DNA of 38,387 bases from Nitrososphaerales archaeon (GTDB taxonomy: Archaea > Thermoproteota > Nitrososphaeria > Nitrososphaerales > JACAEJ01). The notes beneath the pieces are model-generated. The model saw nothing but the letters and a program-made list of their open reading frames with translations. It did no database searches and had not been told where the DNA came from. Location: contig JACAEJ010000073.1 of the NCBI GenBank assembly GCA_013388925.1, positions 1-38,387 on the forward strand. Direction: 5' to 3'. Of the stretch, positions 9,845 to 18,637 are shown in pieces. Position numbers and translations under genes: made by a program. Every line of letters starts with the position of its first letter. Within the stretch, counting starts at the first letter, position 1.

Positions 9845-11119
9845 CTACTTGAAATCGGTGATCTTCCTTTGGAAGAAAGCCTCCTTCAATAGTGAGCTAT
9901 TCTCTATCCACTTGCTAAGAGGTATGGTGAGGAACTTGCTCACATAATTCAGAGCGGATTGTAAGTTGTCAAACTTCTTGGCCTCTTCTCTTAAAGCACT
10001 TCTCACACTTTCTCTAACATTCCAGACCCCAACAGGCAAGATGTAGCTTGGATGGATCTCCCTCAACGCCAAGACTTTTGCCTGCCTTCTTATACTTTTC
10101 AATTTCTCGACCACTGCTAGCCTTGCAGAGTAGTAGCATCCTCCTACTTCGGGATAGGTAGACCTTCCCGCATATCCTTCATGATCGCCCATCAGTGCTG
10201 GGGCTTTACCTTCTACATTCCACACAGTATTTGGAAACCATGCTTCTATCCATTCAAAGCCCCATTCTTCTGGCATAAGTATGGTGAGGAATAGGTTGCC
10301 CAAATTGCCAAAAGAGTAAACCTCATACTCATCCAGACTATCATATTGCTTTATCTCTTCTATCAATCTTAAGGAGAGCATGTTATCGACAGCGGTTATG
10401 CTCCACCTTGTCGGAACCAGTCTTCGTCTATCGCCCACCCCTAACATACCGGCACTGAAGGCACGTTGGATCCTACTGATAAGGACTCCACCACTATACA
10501 ATTCGTTTACAGCCTCAAAAGCCTTCAAATCTCTATCATAGTAGGCCTTCTCAATCTTTTCATCAACCTTTGCGCCAAAGGCCTTAAATGACTTCAACGA
10601 TGCTGAAGGACCAAAAGGCTGTGTATCCTCACTCAAAGACAATACTCCTTTGGGTCTCTCTGCGAAGAGCGCCTCGGAATCTACAGGAGATACACTCATC
10701 GACAATTCTTGCATCATATCTAGCATATGAGTACCTTTAGAGGCATCCGATATATGCATCCTAGCCTTTCCTCTGATCAAACTAAGGCGATAGTCAATAA
10801 TTTCGTCCATAGATCTGCCCACCCAAAGCTCAGGGGTATCAAGGATCGAGGTCTCTCCAAAGTATGGTGGTATCATGGGACCAACGTAGACCTTTGGGTA
10901 ACCCACGCGCCCTACAAAGACTCCTGGTGGGGTCGAGCCTTCAATGCTCTCAGACGATATGAGGAAAGAACTCTTTACCAGAGACCTAGCTCTTGCTATT
11001 ATGGGGCAGCTTACCTTTCCACATAGCATCCTACCTCCCTTGCAGATCAGACATAAGTGTGATGCCTCTCCTGCCACCTTGACCTCATCATTTAGGCAGA
11101 TCCAGTCGTATCTATTCAA
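9845..11119 (-). CDS. nreA: NreA-type DNA repair protein with N-terminal zinc finger and C-terminal PIP-like motif
   Basis: 'CLICKGGRMLCGKVSCPI'; 'STPPGVFVGRVGYPKVYVGPM'; C-terminal 'FFQRKITDF'. Confidence 0.9.
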   Translation of the reverse strand: MNRYDWICLNDEVKVAGEASHLCLICKGGRMLCGKVSCPIIARARSLVKSSFLISSESIEGSTPPGVFVGRVGYPKVYVGPMIPPYFGETSILDTPELWVGRSMDEIIDYRLSLIRGKARMHISDASKGTHMLDMMQELSMSVSPVDSEALFAERPKGVLSLSEDTQPFGPSASLKSFKAFGAKVDEKIEKAYYDRDLKAFEAVNELYSGGVLISRIQRAFSAGMLGVGDRRRLVPTRWSITAVDNMLSLRLIEEIKQYDSLDEYEVYSFGNLGNLFLTILMPEEWGFEWIEAWFPNTVWNVEGKAPALMGDHEGYAGRSTYPEVGGCYYSARLAVVEKLKSIRRQAKVLALREIHPSYILPVGVWNVRESVRSALREEAKKFDNLQSALNYVSKFLTIPLSKWIENSSLLKEAFFQRKITDFK

Positions 11120-11173
11120 TTATGCCTTAATATATGGCGAACCGATTTAAGAATTTAACCATTTCAAAATTTT

Positions 11174-11228
11174 TTCATACATGAACTTCAGATTTTTACT
11201 GACCACTATATCATAGATTTCATATAGG
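11174..11228. repeat. Dispersed ~55-bp imperfect repeat, copy 2 (copy 1 at 7126-7180)
   Basis: Hand alignment: 10 mismatches in 55 nt, no gaps. Confidence 0.65.
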
Positions 11229-11249
11229 AAGATTTCAAAAAGAGTTATA
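11174..11249 (+). promoter_or_regulatory. Candidate MFS promoter/operator: TTCATACATGAA, TTTCATATAGGAA and TTCAAAAAGAGTTATA
   Basis: Ungapped 45/55 match of 11174-11228 to 7126-7180; 16-nt block at 11234-11249 is the exact reverse complement of 7107-7122. Confidence 0.55.
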
Positions 11250-11279
11250 TCGATGCTTCCCCCAGAGCTTCCCTCCTAA

Positions 11280-12578
11280 ATGGGCGACAGTTACTATCCT
11301 GAAAGCACTATAGAATCTTCAGAGAGACTCAAGAGACGAAGGGCTAGCTGGCCCTACTCCGTAGTTCCTGTCAGCATAGCTCTTGGCCCTATCTCTACCC
11401 TAGTGCAGCTCCTTATTCTGCAACTGAATGGGACCATAATAGATGTCGGGATTGCAACCACCTTCTTCAGCGCAGTGAGCATTCCAGCCGCCATTGTTTG
11501 GGGCTTTACTACCGATCGCTTCAACATAAGGAAGATGATAATCGTTGTGAGCTACATGGGCGTAGCACTACTCCTGACTCTCTTCTTCTTTGTGGGGAAT
11601 ATCTATGAAGTTACTTTGCTTTACACTGCTTTCTCCTTTGTATCCTCTGCTTCTGTAACGCCCCTTAACCTTCTGATAATGGAGACGCAACCAAAGATAC
11701 ACTGGGCGAGTGCCTTCGCGCGCTTATCCATGATGTCAAGTGTAGGCACGACATTCGGCCTCTTGTTGAGCGTAGCCTGGTCAGACTTCTTCCCAATAAG
11801 ATTCCTCGTTATGCCTCTTGCAATCCTTACAGTATTCTCTGCAATACTTTCCTTCATCCTGATCGAGGAACCAGCCTTACTCTTCGAGCGCAGGATGCTG
11901 GTAATGCACAGGGCAAGCTTCCACGAAAGACTCAAGGTACTCCCACTTATCTTTTTCAAGATACCAGGGATTTCAGACTTCAAGAAAGTCTTCAGGAACA
12001 TAAGGAATGAGCTCACAAGGGAGCTCCCAATACTATATCTTTCTATCTTCGCCTTTTACCTATCGAGTGGCATATTCAACACTTCGCTAGCCCCTGCCCT
12101 CTACGTGAGTAACCTCCCAGATAGCCAAGTCTTCCTCGTCATTCTAATCGGCATGGTAGTACAGGCGATCTCTTTTGTTTTCAGTGGACAGCTCATAGAA
12201 AGGAGAACACTGATCGGTGTATCTCTCGTTGGCCTTGCCCTAAGGTCTATATGTTACGCAATCATAGGTATCTCAGTGCTTCTCCTTGCTGGAGTGTGGT
12301 TACTTTTGAGTGCCTTGATCTTCTATCCAATCGCAGCCGGAATTGCTTTCGCTGTGTACTATACTGCTTCTAACACCATAATCTTCAATACGATTGGGGA
12401 GAAAAGTCACGGTTCATCGCTGGGTGTGTACAGCGCAATTGTGGGTGTTGCTATCACCCTAGGTTCATTTGTCTCGGGATTCGCCTCATTTTATTTGGGG
12501 TATCATATAACATTCATCCTTGCTGCCCTCCTACTCGCATTCTCGGCCGTTCTCACTTTCATACTTAAAGGTGAGTGA
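11280..12578 (+). CDS. Major facilitator superfamily transporter
   Basis: 432 aa with about 12 hydrophobic segments; loop 'WGFTTDRFNIRKMII' matches the MFS signature loop. Confidence 0.85.
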   Translation: MGDSYYPESTIESSERLKRRRASWPYSVVPVSIALGPISTLVQLLILQLNGTIIDVGIATTFFSAVSIPAAIVWGFTTDRFNIRKMIIVVSYMGVALLLTLFFFVGNIYEVTLLYTAFSFVSSASVTPLNLLIMETQPKIHWASAFARLSMMSSVGTTFGLLLSVAWSDFFPIRFLVMPLAILTVFSAILSFILIEEPALLFERRMLVMHRASFHERLKVLPLIFFKIPGISDFKKVFRNIRNELTRELPILYLSIFAFYLSSGIFNTSLAPALYVSNLPDSQVFLVILIGMVVQAISFVFSGQLIERRTLIGVSLVGLALRSICYAIIGISVLLLAGVWLLLSALIFYPIAAGIAFAVYYTASNTIIFNTIGEKSHGSSLGVYSAIVGVAITLGSFVSGFASFYLGYHITFILAALLLAFSAVLTFILKGE

Positions 12579-12710
12579 CCCAAAGGATAGAAGATTACTA
12601 AGCTTTTGCGACCATCAGAGATAGCTGGGAGAAGCAGTGTAGCAACCTAACTCTCCAAATTTATGTCCTGTTTTCTTTGGATTTTGCGGAATTATCGAAT
12701 AAAACTCGAG

Positions 12711-13322
12711 TTAAGGAAAGTAATTTTTTACTCCATCTATTATGAAGCCAACGGCTATTGCCGCTATGAAGATTGCCATTATCCTAGCAATAACTAGGGA
12801 TCCAGTATTGCCTAGTACCCCATGAATCCTGTCTATAAAGCGCAAGACAAGCCATATTGTAAAGAAGATTATCAGAACAGATACCAAGGTAACTGGCAAC
12901 CCCGAGGTCTGCAATGATACTATGGTGGTGGTAATGGCCCCTGGGCCGACGAGGAGTGGTGTGGCAATGGGTACTGCGCCAATACTTTCAGGCGAGACCT
13001 TCTTCTCCTCCCAGCCTCCAAAGACTAGTATCTTGATGGATAGCACGAGCAGTAATGCGCCTCCAGCGATCATGAAGCTATACTGAGAGATTCTGAAAAT
13101 CTCCAATATCTGTTGCCCTATAAGAGCGAAGACCAAAAGGAGCACCAAGGATACGATGGTAGCAGTCCGAAAAGTCTTCCTTCTTTGCCCAATGTTCATG
13201 CTCTCCGTCAAGCCAATAAATATGGGCACATTTCCAAGAGGATCAACGATGATGAACAGTGCAAGTGATGCTTTTAGAATTTCGTAAACGAAATTCTCCA
13301 TCAAAGATACCAACCCTGCCAA
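12711..13322 (-). CDS. MarC family integral membrane protein
   Basis: 'FIIVDPLGNVPIFIGLTE', 'ATPLLVGPGAITTTIV', 'RIMAIFIAAIAVGFIIDGVK'. Confidence 0.92.
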   Translation of the reverse strand: MAGLVSLMENFVYEILKASLALFIIVDPLGNVPIFIGLTESMNIGQRRKTFRTATIVSLVLLLVFALIGQQILEIFRISQYSFMIAGGALLLVLSIKILVFGGWEEKKVSPESIGAVPIATPLLVGPGAITTTIVSLQTSGLPVTLVSVLIIFFTIWLVLRFIDRIHGVLGNTGSLVIARIMAIFIAAIAVGFIIDGVKNYFP

Positions 13323-13403
13323 TATTGTTGACGTTATGAATAAGTTTTACCATTTAGCGCATTAAGGTTTTAAGGAAAAGCACCTACTGTAATCTGTAGG
13401 GCC

Positions 13404-14003
13404 ATGCACGTTCATGTTGAGAAGAAAGGCATCAGAGCTCTGGGCATAGCCGAGAGCTTCAAGAAGGGTCAGAGCAAAAGATCGATATTGGCTGGAATAG
13501 TCATGAGAAGCGACATGATCGTAGATGGCTTTATCTTTGGGAGTGCCGAGATAGGCGGAGATGACGCAACAGACGAGATAGCAAACATGTTTCAGAGACT
13601 GAATAGAAACGACATAAACGTGATAATTCTGGGAGGGAGCGTAATAAGCATGTACAACATCATCGACATAGACTCTCTAGGAGCCAAAACAAATACGCCG
13701 GTGATAAGCGTAACCTTTGAAAAGTCTGAGGGCCTCGAGCCCCACATAAGGCACCATTTCCCAGATTCTTGGGAAAAGAAACTGTTGGCATATAAGAAGC
13801 TTGGAGTTAGGGATGCTATAAAACTCCATACCAATTATACTGTATACGCCAGACCGTACGGAATTTCTTTGGAGACTTCTAAAAGAATCTTAGACAAGTT
13901 CACAATACAAGGGGCTATACCAGAGCCCATAAGACTGGCCAGATTATTGGCTAGGGCGAAGATTGCGTCGAATACACTAAAACAATCAAGCCTCTTCGAT
14001 TAG
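13404..14003 (+). CDS. DUF99 family protein
   Basis: 199 aa; 'IRALGIAESF', 'GIVMRSDMIVDGFIFG', 'VIILGGSVISMYNIIDI', 'PVISVTFEKSEGLE'. Confidence 0.85.
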   Translation: MHVHVEKKGIRALGIAESFKKGQSKRSILAGIVMRSDMIVDGFIFGSAEIGGDDATDEIANMFQRLNRNDINVIILGGSVISMYNIIDIDSLGAKTNTPVISVTFEKSEGLEPHIRHHFPDSWEKKLLAYKKLGVRDAIKLHTNYTVYARPYGISLETSKRILDKFTIQGAIPEPIRLARLLARAKIASNTLKQSSLFD

Positions 14004-14684
14004 TTGCTTCAACAGATTCATGGCTTCATTCAAAGATATGACGACATAATCTGGCGATAATTGCGCTAGTTTCTCTTTGGAGTGGGGCCACCTGCCTATT
14101 GCTATTGATCGTACTTTTGCATCCTTGGCGGCGAGGACATCGTTTATGCCATCCCCTAGGTATATGGCGTTTTCATTTGATATTTTAAGGATTTTCAAAG
14201 CCAGTTCTATCCCTTCGCCATAGGGCTTCAATCGATTTACCTCGTCCCTAGTTACTATTGCATCGAAGGCTTTTCTTAGACCATGCCTTGTCAAAGCTAG
14301 CTGAAGGGCGCTTCTCCCACTGTTGCTAACCAGACCCTTTCTGATGCTTTTCTCCGATAAGAAATCGAGGATGGGCTTGGTTCCTTGCACCAGTTTAGAA
14401 TCGTTGATAGCTTCTACCTCAAATTTGTCTATGATGGGCCAGATTCTATTCTTGACCTCACATAACCCCATTTTCATATGCATTTCTCTCATCTGCTTCT
14501 CGGCCTTCTCCAGAATCGTCTGGGCAGTATCTTGCAAGGAGAAGACCGATTCTTCAAAGCCCAGTCCTTTTAAGATCTTTTTGATGGCTATACGAGATTC
14601 TGCGTACTTGAAGTTAAGATCGATAATGGTGCCATCGAAATCAAAGAGAACTGCCTTTAATGCCATTTCTTTGACTTTGTTCAC
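13986..14684 (-). CDS. HAD-superfamily hydrolase (phosphoglycolate phosphatase-like)
   Basis: 'LFDFDGTIIDL', 'GLVSNSGR', 'KPYGEGIELALK', 'YLGDGINDVLAAKDAK'. Confidence 0.88.
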   Translation of the reverse strand: MNKVKEMALKAVLFDFDGTIIDLNFKYAESRIAIKKILKGLGFEESVFSLQDTAQTILEKAEKQMREMHMKMGLCEVKNRIWPIIDKFEVEAINDSKLVQGTKPILDFLSEKSIRKGLVSNSGRSALQLALTRHGLRKAFDAIVTRDEVNRLKPYGEGIELALKILKISNENAIYLGDGINDVLAAKDAKVRSIAIGRWPHSKEKLAQLSPDYVVISLNEAMNLLKQLIEEA

Positions 14685-14692
14685 ACCTATGA

Positions 14693-15319
14693 TTAAAAGG
14701 ATTTCAAAGGATTTCTGATGATCTTCGTCGGGGTGATTATGATACCGACCCTCTTGTCGTGCTCCTCTCTCGGCACGAAGTCTACTATCTGTGCATCATG
14801 AACTGTGGTCACTACCGTGATTCTCTTCTTTGCTATATCTTCAGCCAAGGATATCTCCCTATCCCCAAAGCCCTTCCCCTTTCCCAGTCTGTATCCATCT
14901 AGGTCGACGGCCACAGAGCCTTCGACGACAAGATCTACTGGAGGAGGGGCATTAGTCAATTCTCCATACTTGAAGGCTCCTCTTATAGTGCTAGCCTCTT
15001 TCTCTTTACCCTTAACTCTCTCAGGCATTACTATCAAATAGCCAGATTTTAAACCGGGGGTAGGCATGACCAATGATTTTCCATCTAGTAAGGCTAATTT
15101 TCTAACAGGCGCTTGAGGAGAGTCTGGACCTATCATTATAGAAGAAGCATCTGTATATTCATCGACACTTCGAAGTTTTAATGCAGCAGCTTCAGCGCCC
15201 TTAAAGTTGGGTATACGTCCAAAGCATGGTAAGGGAAAGGTTGTTATGCCTTTCCTCTCCATCTCTGACCATACCTTCTCACGAACCTCCTGCTTCTTTG
15301 TGGAGATTTCTGTCTTCAT
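14693..15319 (-). CDS. 5-formyltetrahydrofolate cyclo-ligase-like protein
   Basis: 'KKQEVREKVWSEMERKGI', 'GYRLGKGKGFGDREISLA'; start placed at the internal ATG (MKTEIST, 15317-15319) rather than 15406 to avoid overlap with the LysE gene. Confidence 0.8.
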   Translation of the reverse strand: MKTEISTKKQEVREKVWSEMERKGITTFPLPCFGRIPNFKGAEAAALKLRSVDEYTDASSIMIGPDSPQAPVRKLALLDGKSLVMPTPGLKSGYLIVMPERVKGKEKEASTIRGAFKYGELTNAPPPVDLVVEGSVAVDLDGYRLGKGKGFGDREISLAEDIAKKRITVVTTVHDAQIVDFVPREEHDKRVGIIITPTKIIRNPLKSF

Positions 15320-15339
15320 AGTGGAATGCCCTCTTTGGG

Positions 15340-15984
15340 TTATGCTAAGGAGCTTAACCCGAATTCGATGAAAAATATGCTGAAAAGGATCAACATAGCT
15401 CCACATATAGCTAGGATAGTCCTATAGGCCCTGTCACTCATCAGCTTCATACCACGGGCCATGGCAAAGGCAACAAAGCTGTACCAACTCATATTGGATA
15501 GAATGTGGCCAAGGTAGAAAGCTATCACGCCTATGATGCCAAACTCGAGAGATTGAAGCAGAAGGCCTGCACCGACAGACGCCCACCAGATGAGCCAGTA
15601 GGGATTTGACAGACTCGTATAGACTCCAAGCGCCATGGAGCCCATCTTAAGACGGTTCGACCCGATATCAGGATTCAAAGATACTTTTCGCCGTACTATA
15701 TCCTTCAATATGGTGTATGCTATCCAAGACAAGAACAAGCCTCCGAAGATGCCTATGAAAGCTACGATGGGTTTTAGAGACAGCAATTCAGCCAAGCCAA
15801 AAACAAGGAAGACTATCAAGATGAGCTCGAGCAAAACATGACCAACAGGTACTAAGAAGCCGGCCTTGAAGCCCCTCCTTGTTGCTTCGTCCATGGTCAC
15901 TACGAGGACTGGGCCCGGCATCAGGGCTCCAGAGTAGCCTATGATAAGGGAGGAGACGAACAGGATTGAAAGCTCTAACAGCAT
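15340..15984 (-). CDS. LysE-family translocator
   Basis: 'GYSGALMPGPVLVVTMDEATRRGFKAGFLVPVGHVLLE', multiple TM segments, 'SNPYWLIWWASVG'. Confidence 0.88.
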   Translation of the reverse strand: MLLELSILFVSSLIIGYSGALMPGPVLVVTMDEATRRGFKAGFLVPVGHVLLELILIVFLVFGLAELLSLKPIVAFIGIFGGLFLSWIAYTILKDIVRRKVSLNPDIGSNRLKMGSMALGVYTSLSNPYWLIWWASVGAGLLLQSLEFGIIGVIAFYLGHILSNMSWYSFVAFAMARGMKLMSDRAYRTILAICGAMLILFSIFFIEFGLSSLA

Positions 15985-16074
15985 GAGTCCATTTCATTTT
16001 AATAACTAAATGGTCTTAAACTTTTTGGGCAGACGTGAGTAGGGCTATGCTACTCTCTTTTGGATTGTTCTGAT

Positions 16075-17733
16075 TTATCCCCAGTATCCAACTCCCAAGC
16101 ACTTTGCGAGTCTTATGGCGTTCTTTTCATCGTTTTCTGTCAATCTGCTAGCCTGAAACTTCTCGCTAAAGTAGAGATAATCAGCTATGCTACGCCTATC
16201 CGCCATCTTCTCAAAGACTAGCTTTGGATGCTCAAGGTCTCTGCTGTAGGCTGCGTTGGTCAAGACTATGGCCTGATCCACCCTTCCATGCTCGACTATC
16301 TCCAGGGTATCGTCTATCTCCTGTTTCGTGAGACATTCCTTCTCTGTCAGCTTCACATTAACAGCTATCTTCCTGCCATCCTTCTCCTCGAAGTATGCAT
16401 CTGCTAAGCGGAAGCTCTTCGATCCCCCTGGAGTATCTATGCGTCTTGAAGCCCCATGGGCATAGAATATGGCTTCTCTTATGAACAGGTATCGCCCCAA
16501 GTCCCTTATCGCCCTAGTAAGACCATAAGAGGTCTCTTCAAGGGTCTTCATACTCGTCCTAATGATCCTAAGGTAGTCTGGTATAGGGATGCGCATTATG
16601 CTCCCCTTCAGCTCTGCGTTGGGTCTTATTCGAATTATGGCCCCTATCAGGTGCTCATCACCTATCCTATTGGTCCCCTTGGCCAATTCTAGTGCTTCTC
16701 TTATCAGAGCAAGTAATTCTCGAATTTCGGTCATGCCCACTTCGTCGTAAGCATACCTTATGAGATTCCTTAGTGCCTCACCGTCTTCCTCCGTAATGAT
16801 GGCGCTATGGAACTTTAGATACTCTCTTATGATGTCCCAGATTTGTTCGGGATCGTCGGGCTGTGAGAGAGAGCAAGTGAAGGGTGCCTTTCTAAGGCGA
16901 TCATATAAAGAGGGGTCTGCCTCGCCTATCTCCGTCTCCACTCCCGATCTTAATATGGAAACCAGAACTACCCCTGGAAGCTTTTCGTTTATCATGGCCT
17001 TCATGCCGTCCATCAAAGGCTTGGTAGCTGAGATTTCGTCTATTTCTATAAGCAAGACTTTGCCAATGATGCATGTGATGGTAGCAAGCCCTTTCAGCTT
17101 TTCCAGAGCATCGTTAAAGTCCTTTGCCTCCAGAAACCAGAGAGAATCTTTGGATAGAATCCTGAGGGCTGATTCTAGTGCACAATTTTCAGCCAGCTCG
17201 GGCAAGGTTCCCTTAAGATATGATAAATTCATAGTCCTTCTCTTGTTGATGATGTTTTCAGCTATACTGCTGGCTCTTCTTCCCAGTATCCTATCGAATA
17301 GGCCGATCTTTAGCACTTTCATCGCGTAGTCATTTCCCTCTTCTGCTCTTTCACCCAGCTTTAGGATAAGCCCATCATGTAACTCTTGAAAGAAATCATT
17401 CCTAAGGTCCTTGACTATGGCCGAGTAGATACTTTTGAGATCCTTAGGCTCGATTCTTGTAAGGTCTACGTATGCACATTCGAACTTGTCCTTTAAAGTT
17501 TTCATGTGAAGAGCGAGATGAGTCTTCCCAGTTCCCAAGGGTCCCACTATGCTCACTATGCTGAAAACCTGCTCTCCCCTGAGCATTGCCTCTCTCAACT
17601 CATCAACACAAACTAGGATTCTATCTCTGACTTCTTTCCACCTTCTACCTCCGAGCACTTTTGCAGCAGTAAGGCTAGGAGTTGGTACATGGGAAAATGG
17701 GTTAATACTTAGCCCGTAGGGGTATTCTGCCAT
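16075..17733 (-). CDS. AAA/P-loop ATPase with putative PD-(D/E)XK-like C-terminal domain
   Basis: Walker A 'GPLGTGKTH', Walker B 'VLLIEIDEIS'; C-terminal 'RLADAYFEEKDGRKIAVNVKLTE...GRVDQAIVLTNAAYS'. Confidence 0.8.
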   Translation of the reverse strand: MAEYPYGLSINPFSHVPTPSLTAAKVLGGRRWKEVRDRILVCVDELREAMLRGEQVFSIVSIVGPLGTGKTHLALHMKTLKDKFECAYVDLTRIEPKDLKSIYSAIVKDLRNDFFQELHDGLILKLGERAEEGNDYAMKVLKIGLFDRILGRRASSIAENIINKRRTMNLSYLKGTLPELAENCALESALRILSKDSLWFLEAKDFNDALEKLKGLATITCIIGKVLLIEIDEISATKPLMDGMKAMINEKLPGVVLVSILRSGVETEIGEADPSLYDRLRKAPFTCSLSQPDDPEQIWDIIREYLKFHSAIITEEDGEALRNLIRYAYDEVGMTEIRELLALIREALELAKGTNRIGDEHLIGAIIRIRPNAELKGSIMRIPIPDYLRIIRTSMKTLEETSYGLTRAIRDLGRYLFIREAIFYAHGASRRIDTPGGSKSFRLADAYFEEKDGRKIAVNVKLTEKECLTKQEIDDTLEIVEHGRVDQAIVLTNAAYSRDLEHPKLVFEKMADRRSIADYLYFSEKFQASRLTENDEKNAIRLAKCLGVGYWG

Positions 17734-17830
17734 GGCTCACAACTTGGGATGATATTTCTTGGTTACCTCTAATGCTTAAAGCTCAACAAGTCTCAACAAC
17801 TGGGTTAAATGTGAGCCTTTCATAATTTAT

Positions 17831-18001
17831 ACAATCGATGACAACGCTGATGCTCATTTAGCATCAGCATTCATTGGACCATCAAGAGTATTTCCAGTCA
17901 AGGACGGAAGATTGGTTAGAGGGACTTGGCAGAAGGTTTTCCTCCTAGAGCTTGATGGGTCAAGAAGGAGAAAGATTATATTAGAAGTATTGGGCGAATA
18001 A
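17831..18001 (+). pseudogene. yjbQ: 3' remnant of a YjbQ/UPF0047 family gene
   Basis: Open frame reads TIDDNADAHLASAFIGPSRVFPVKDGRLVRGTWQKVFLLELDGSRRRKIILEVLGE*, the C-terminal half of YjbQ; the N-terminal ~80 residues are absent upstream. Confidence 0.8.
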
Positions 18002-18299
18002 AGCACAATCAGAAATCACGCTATTCAAGAAAGGCTCTGAAGGCTTCAAGAAAGATATTATTCAGATAAGATGAATAGTCTAGGAAAGATCAATCGGATT
18101 GAGCTTCCCTGAGCCACATACACTGTATGTTGCGAAACTTCTAGGGCATGAATAGCAAATAATCTTGTGGCAAGAACAAAGCTTGGTGCAAAATATGGAA
18201 TATTCTTACTTAACATTTTTATAAAAAATCATGGCGGAATGTTATGTGCTTCCCGCCAGGTTTTTTCGACATCGCACAAGTATACTTCCCATTAGAAGC

Positions 18300-18575
18300 T
18301 TACTCAGACTTCCCTTCCTTTTCTATGGATTCGACTATCTGGCCGTTGGCATATCTGTTTCCCATCTGAACGATCTTGATTCTTGCTTTCTGTCCAACTT
18401 TGGCTCCGGAGACGAAGATGATGAATCCCTCAACCTTCGCTATCCCATCGCCACGTCTGCTGATTTCGGTGATGGTGACATCGTACTCCTTGCCTACTTC
18501 GACAGGTGTAGGTCTGAACGACCTAGATCCACCGAAGCCGCTACGTCTATAGCCGCCTCCTTGTCCGTAACTCGT
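18300..18575 (-). CDS. TRAM-domain RNA-binding protein, apparently with a non-canonical ACG start
   Basis: Hand translation: (M)SYGQGGGYRRSGFGGSRSFRPTPVEVGKEYDVTITEISRRGDGIAKVEGFIIFVSGAKVGQKARIKIVQMGNRYANGQIVESIEKEGKSE*; missing from ORF track because no ATG/GTG/TTG; AAGGAG at 18586-18591. Confidence 0.8.
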   Translation of the reverse strand, partial: TSYGQGGGYRRSGFGGSRSFRPTPVEVGKEYDVTITEISRRGDGIAKVEGFIIFVSGAKVGQKARIKIVQMGNRYANGQIVESIEKEGKSE

Positions 18576-18637
18576 ATCTTGTCAACTCCTTGCGTTTAGT
18601 TACGCTAAATGGGAGATAGAAACACTCACATATATGT

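Noticed and set aside
17846-17868. 8-bp inverted repeat GCTGATGC-N7-GCATCAGC
   Set aside because: Lies inside the YjbQ coding remnant (NADAHLASA) and is explained by the codons; no evidence for an RNA element.
18231-18599. 122-aa plus-strand ORF
   Set aside because: Antisense to the TRAM-domain gene, whose minus-strand translation has clear domain motifs; the plus ORF has none.
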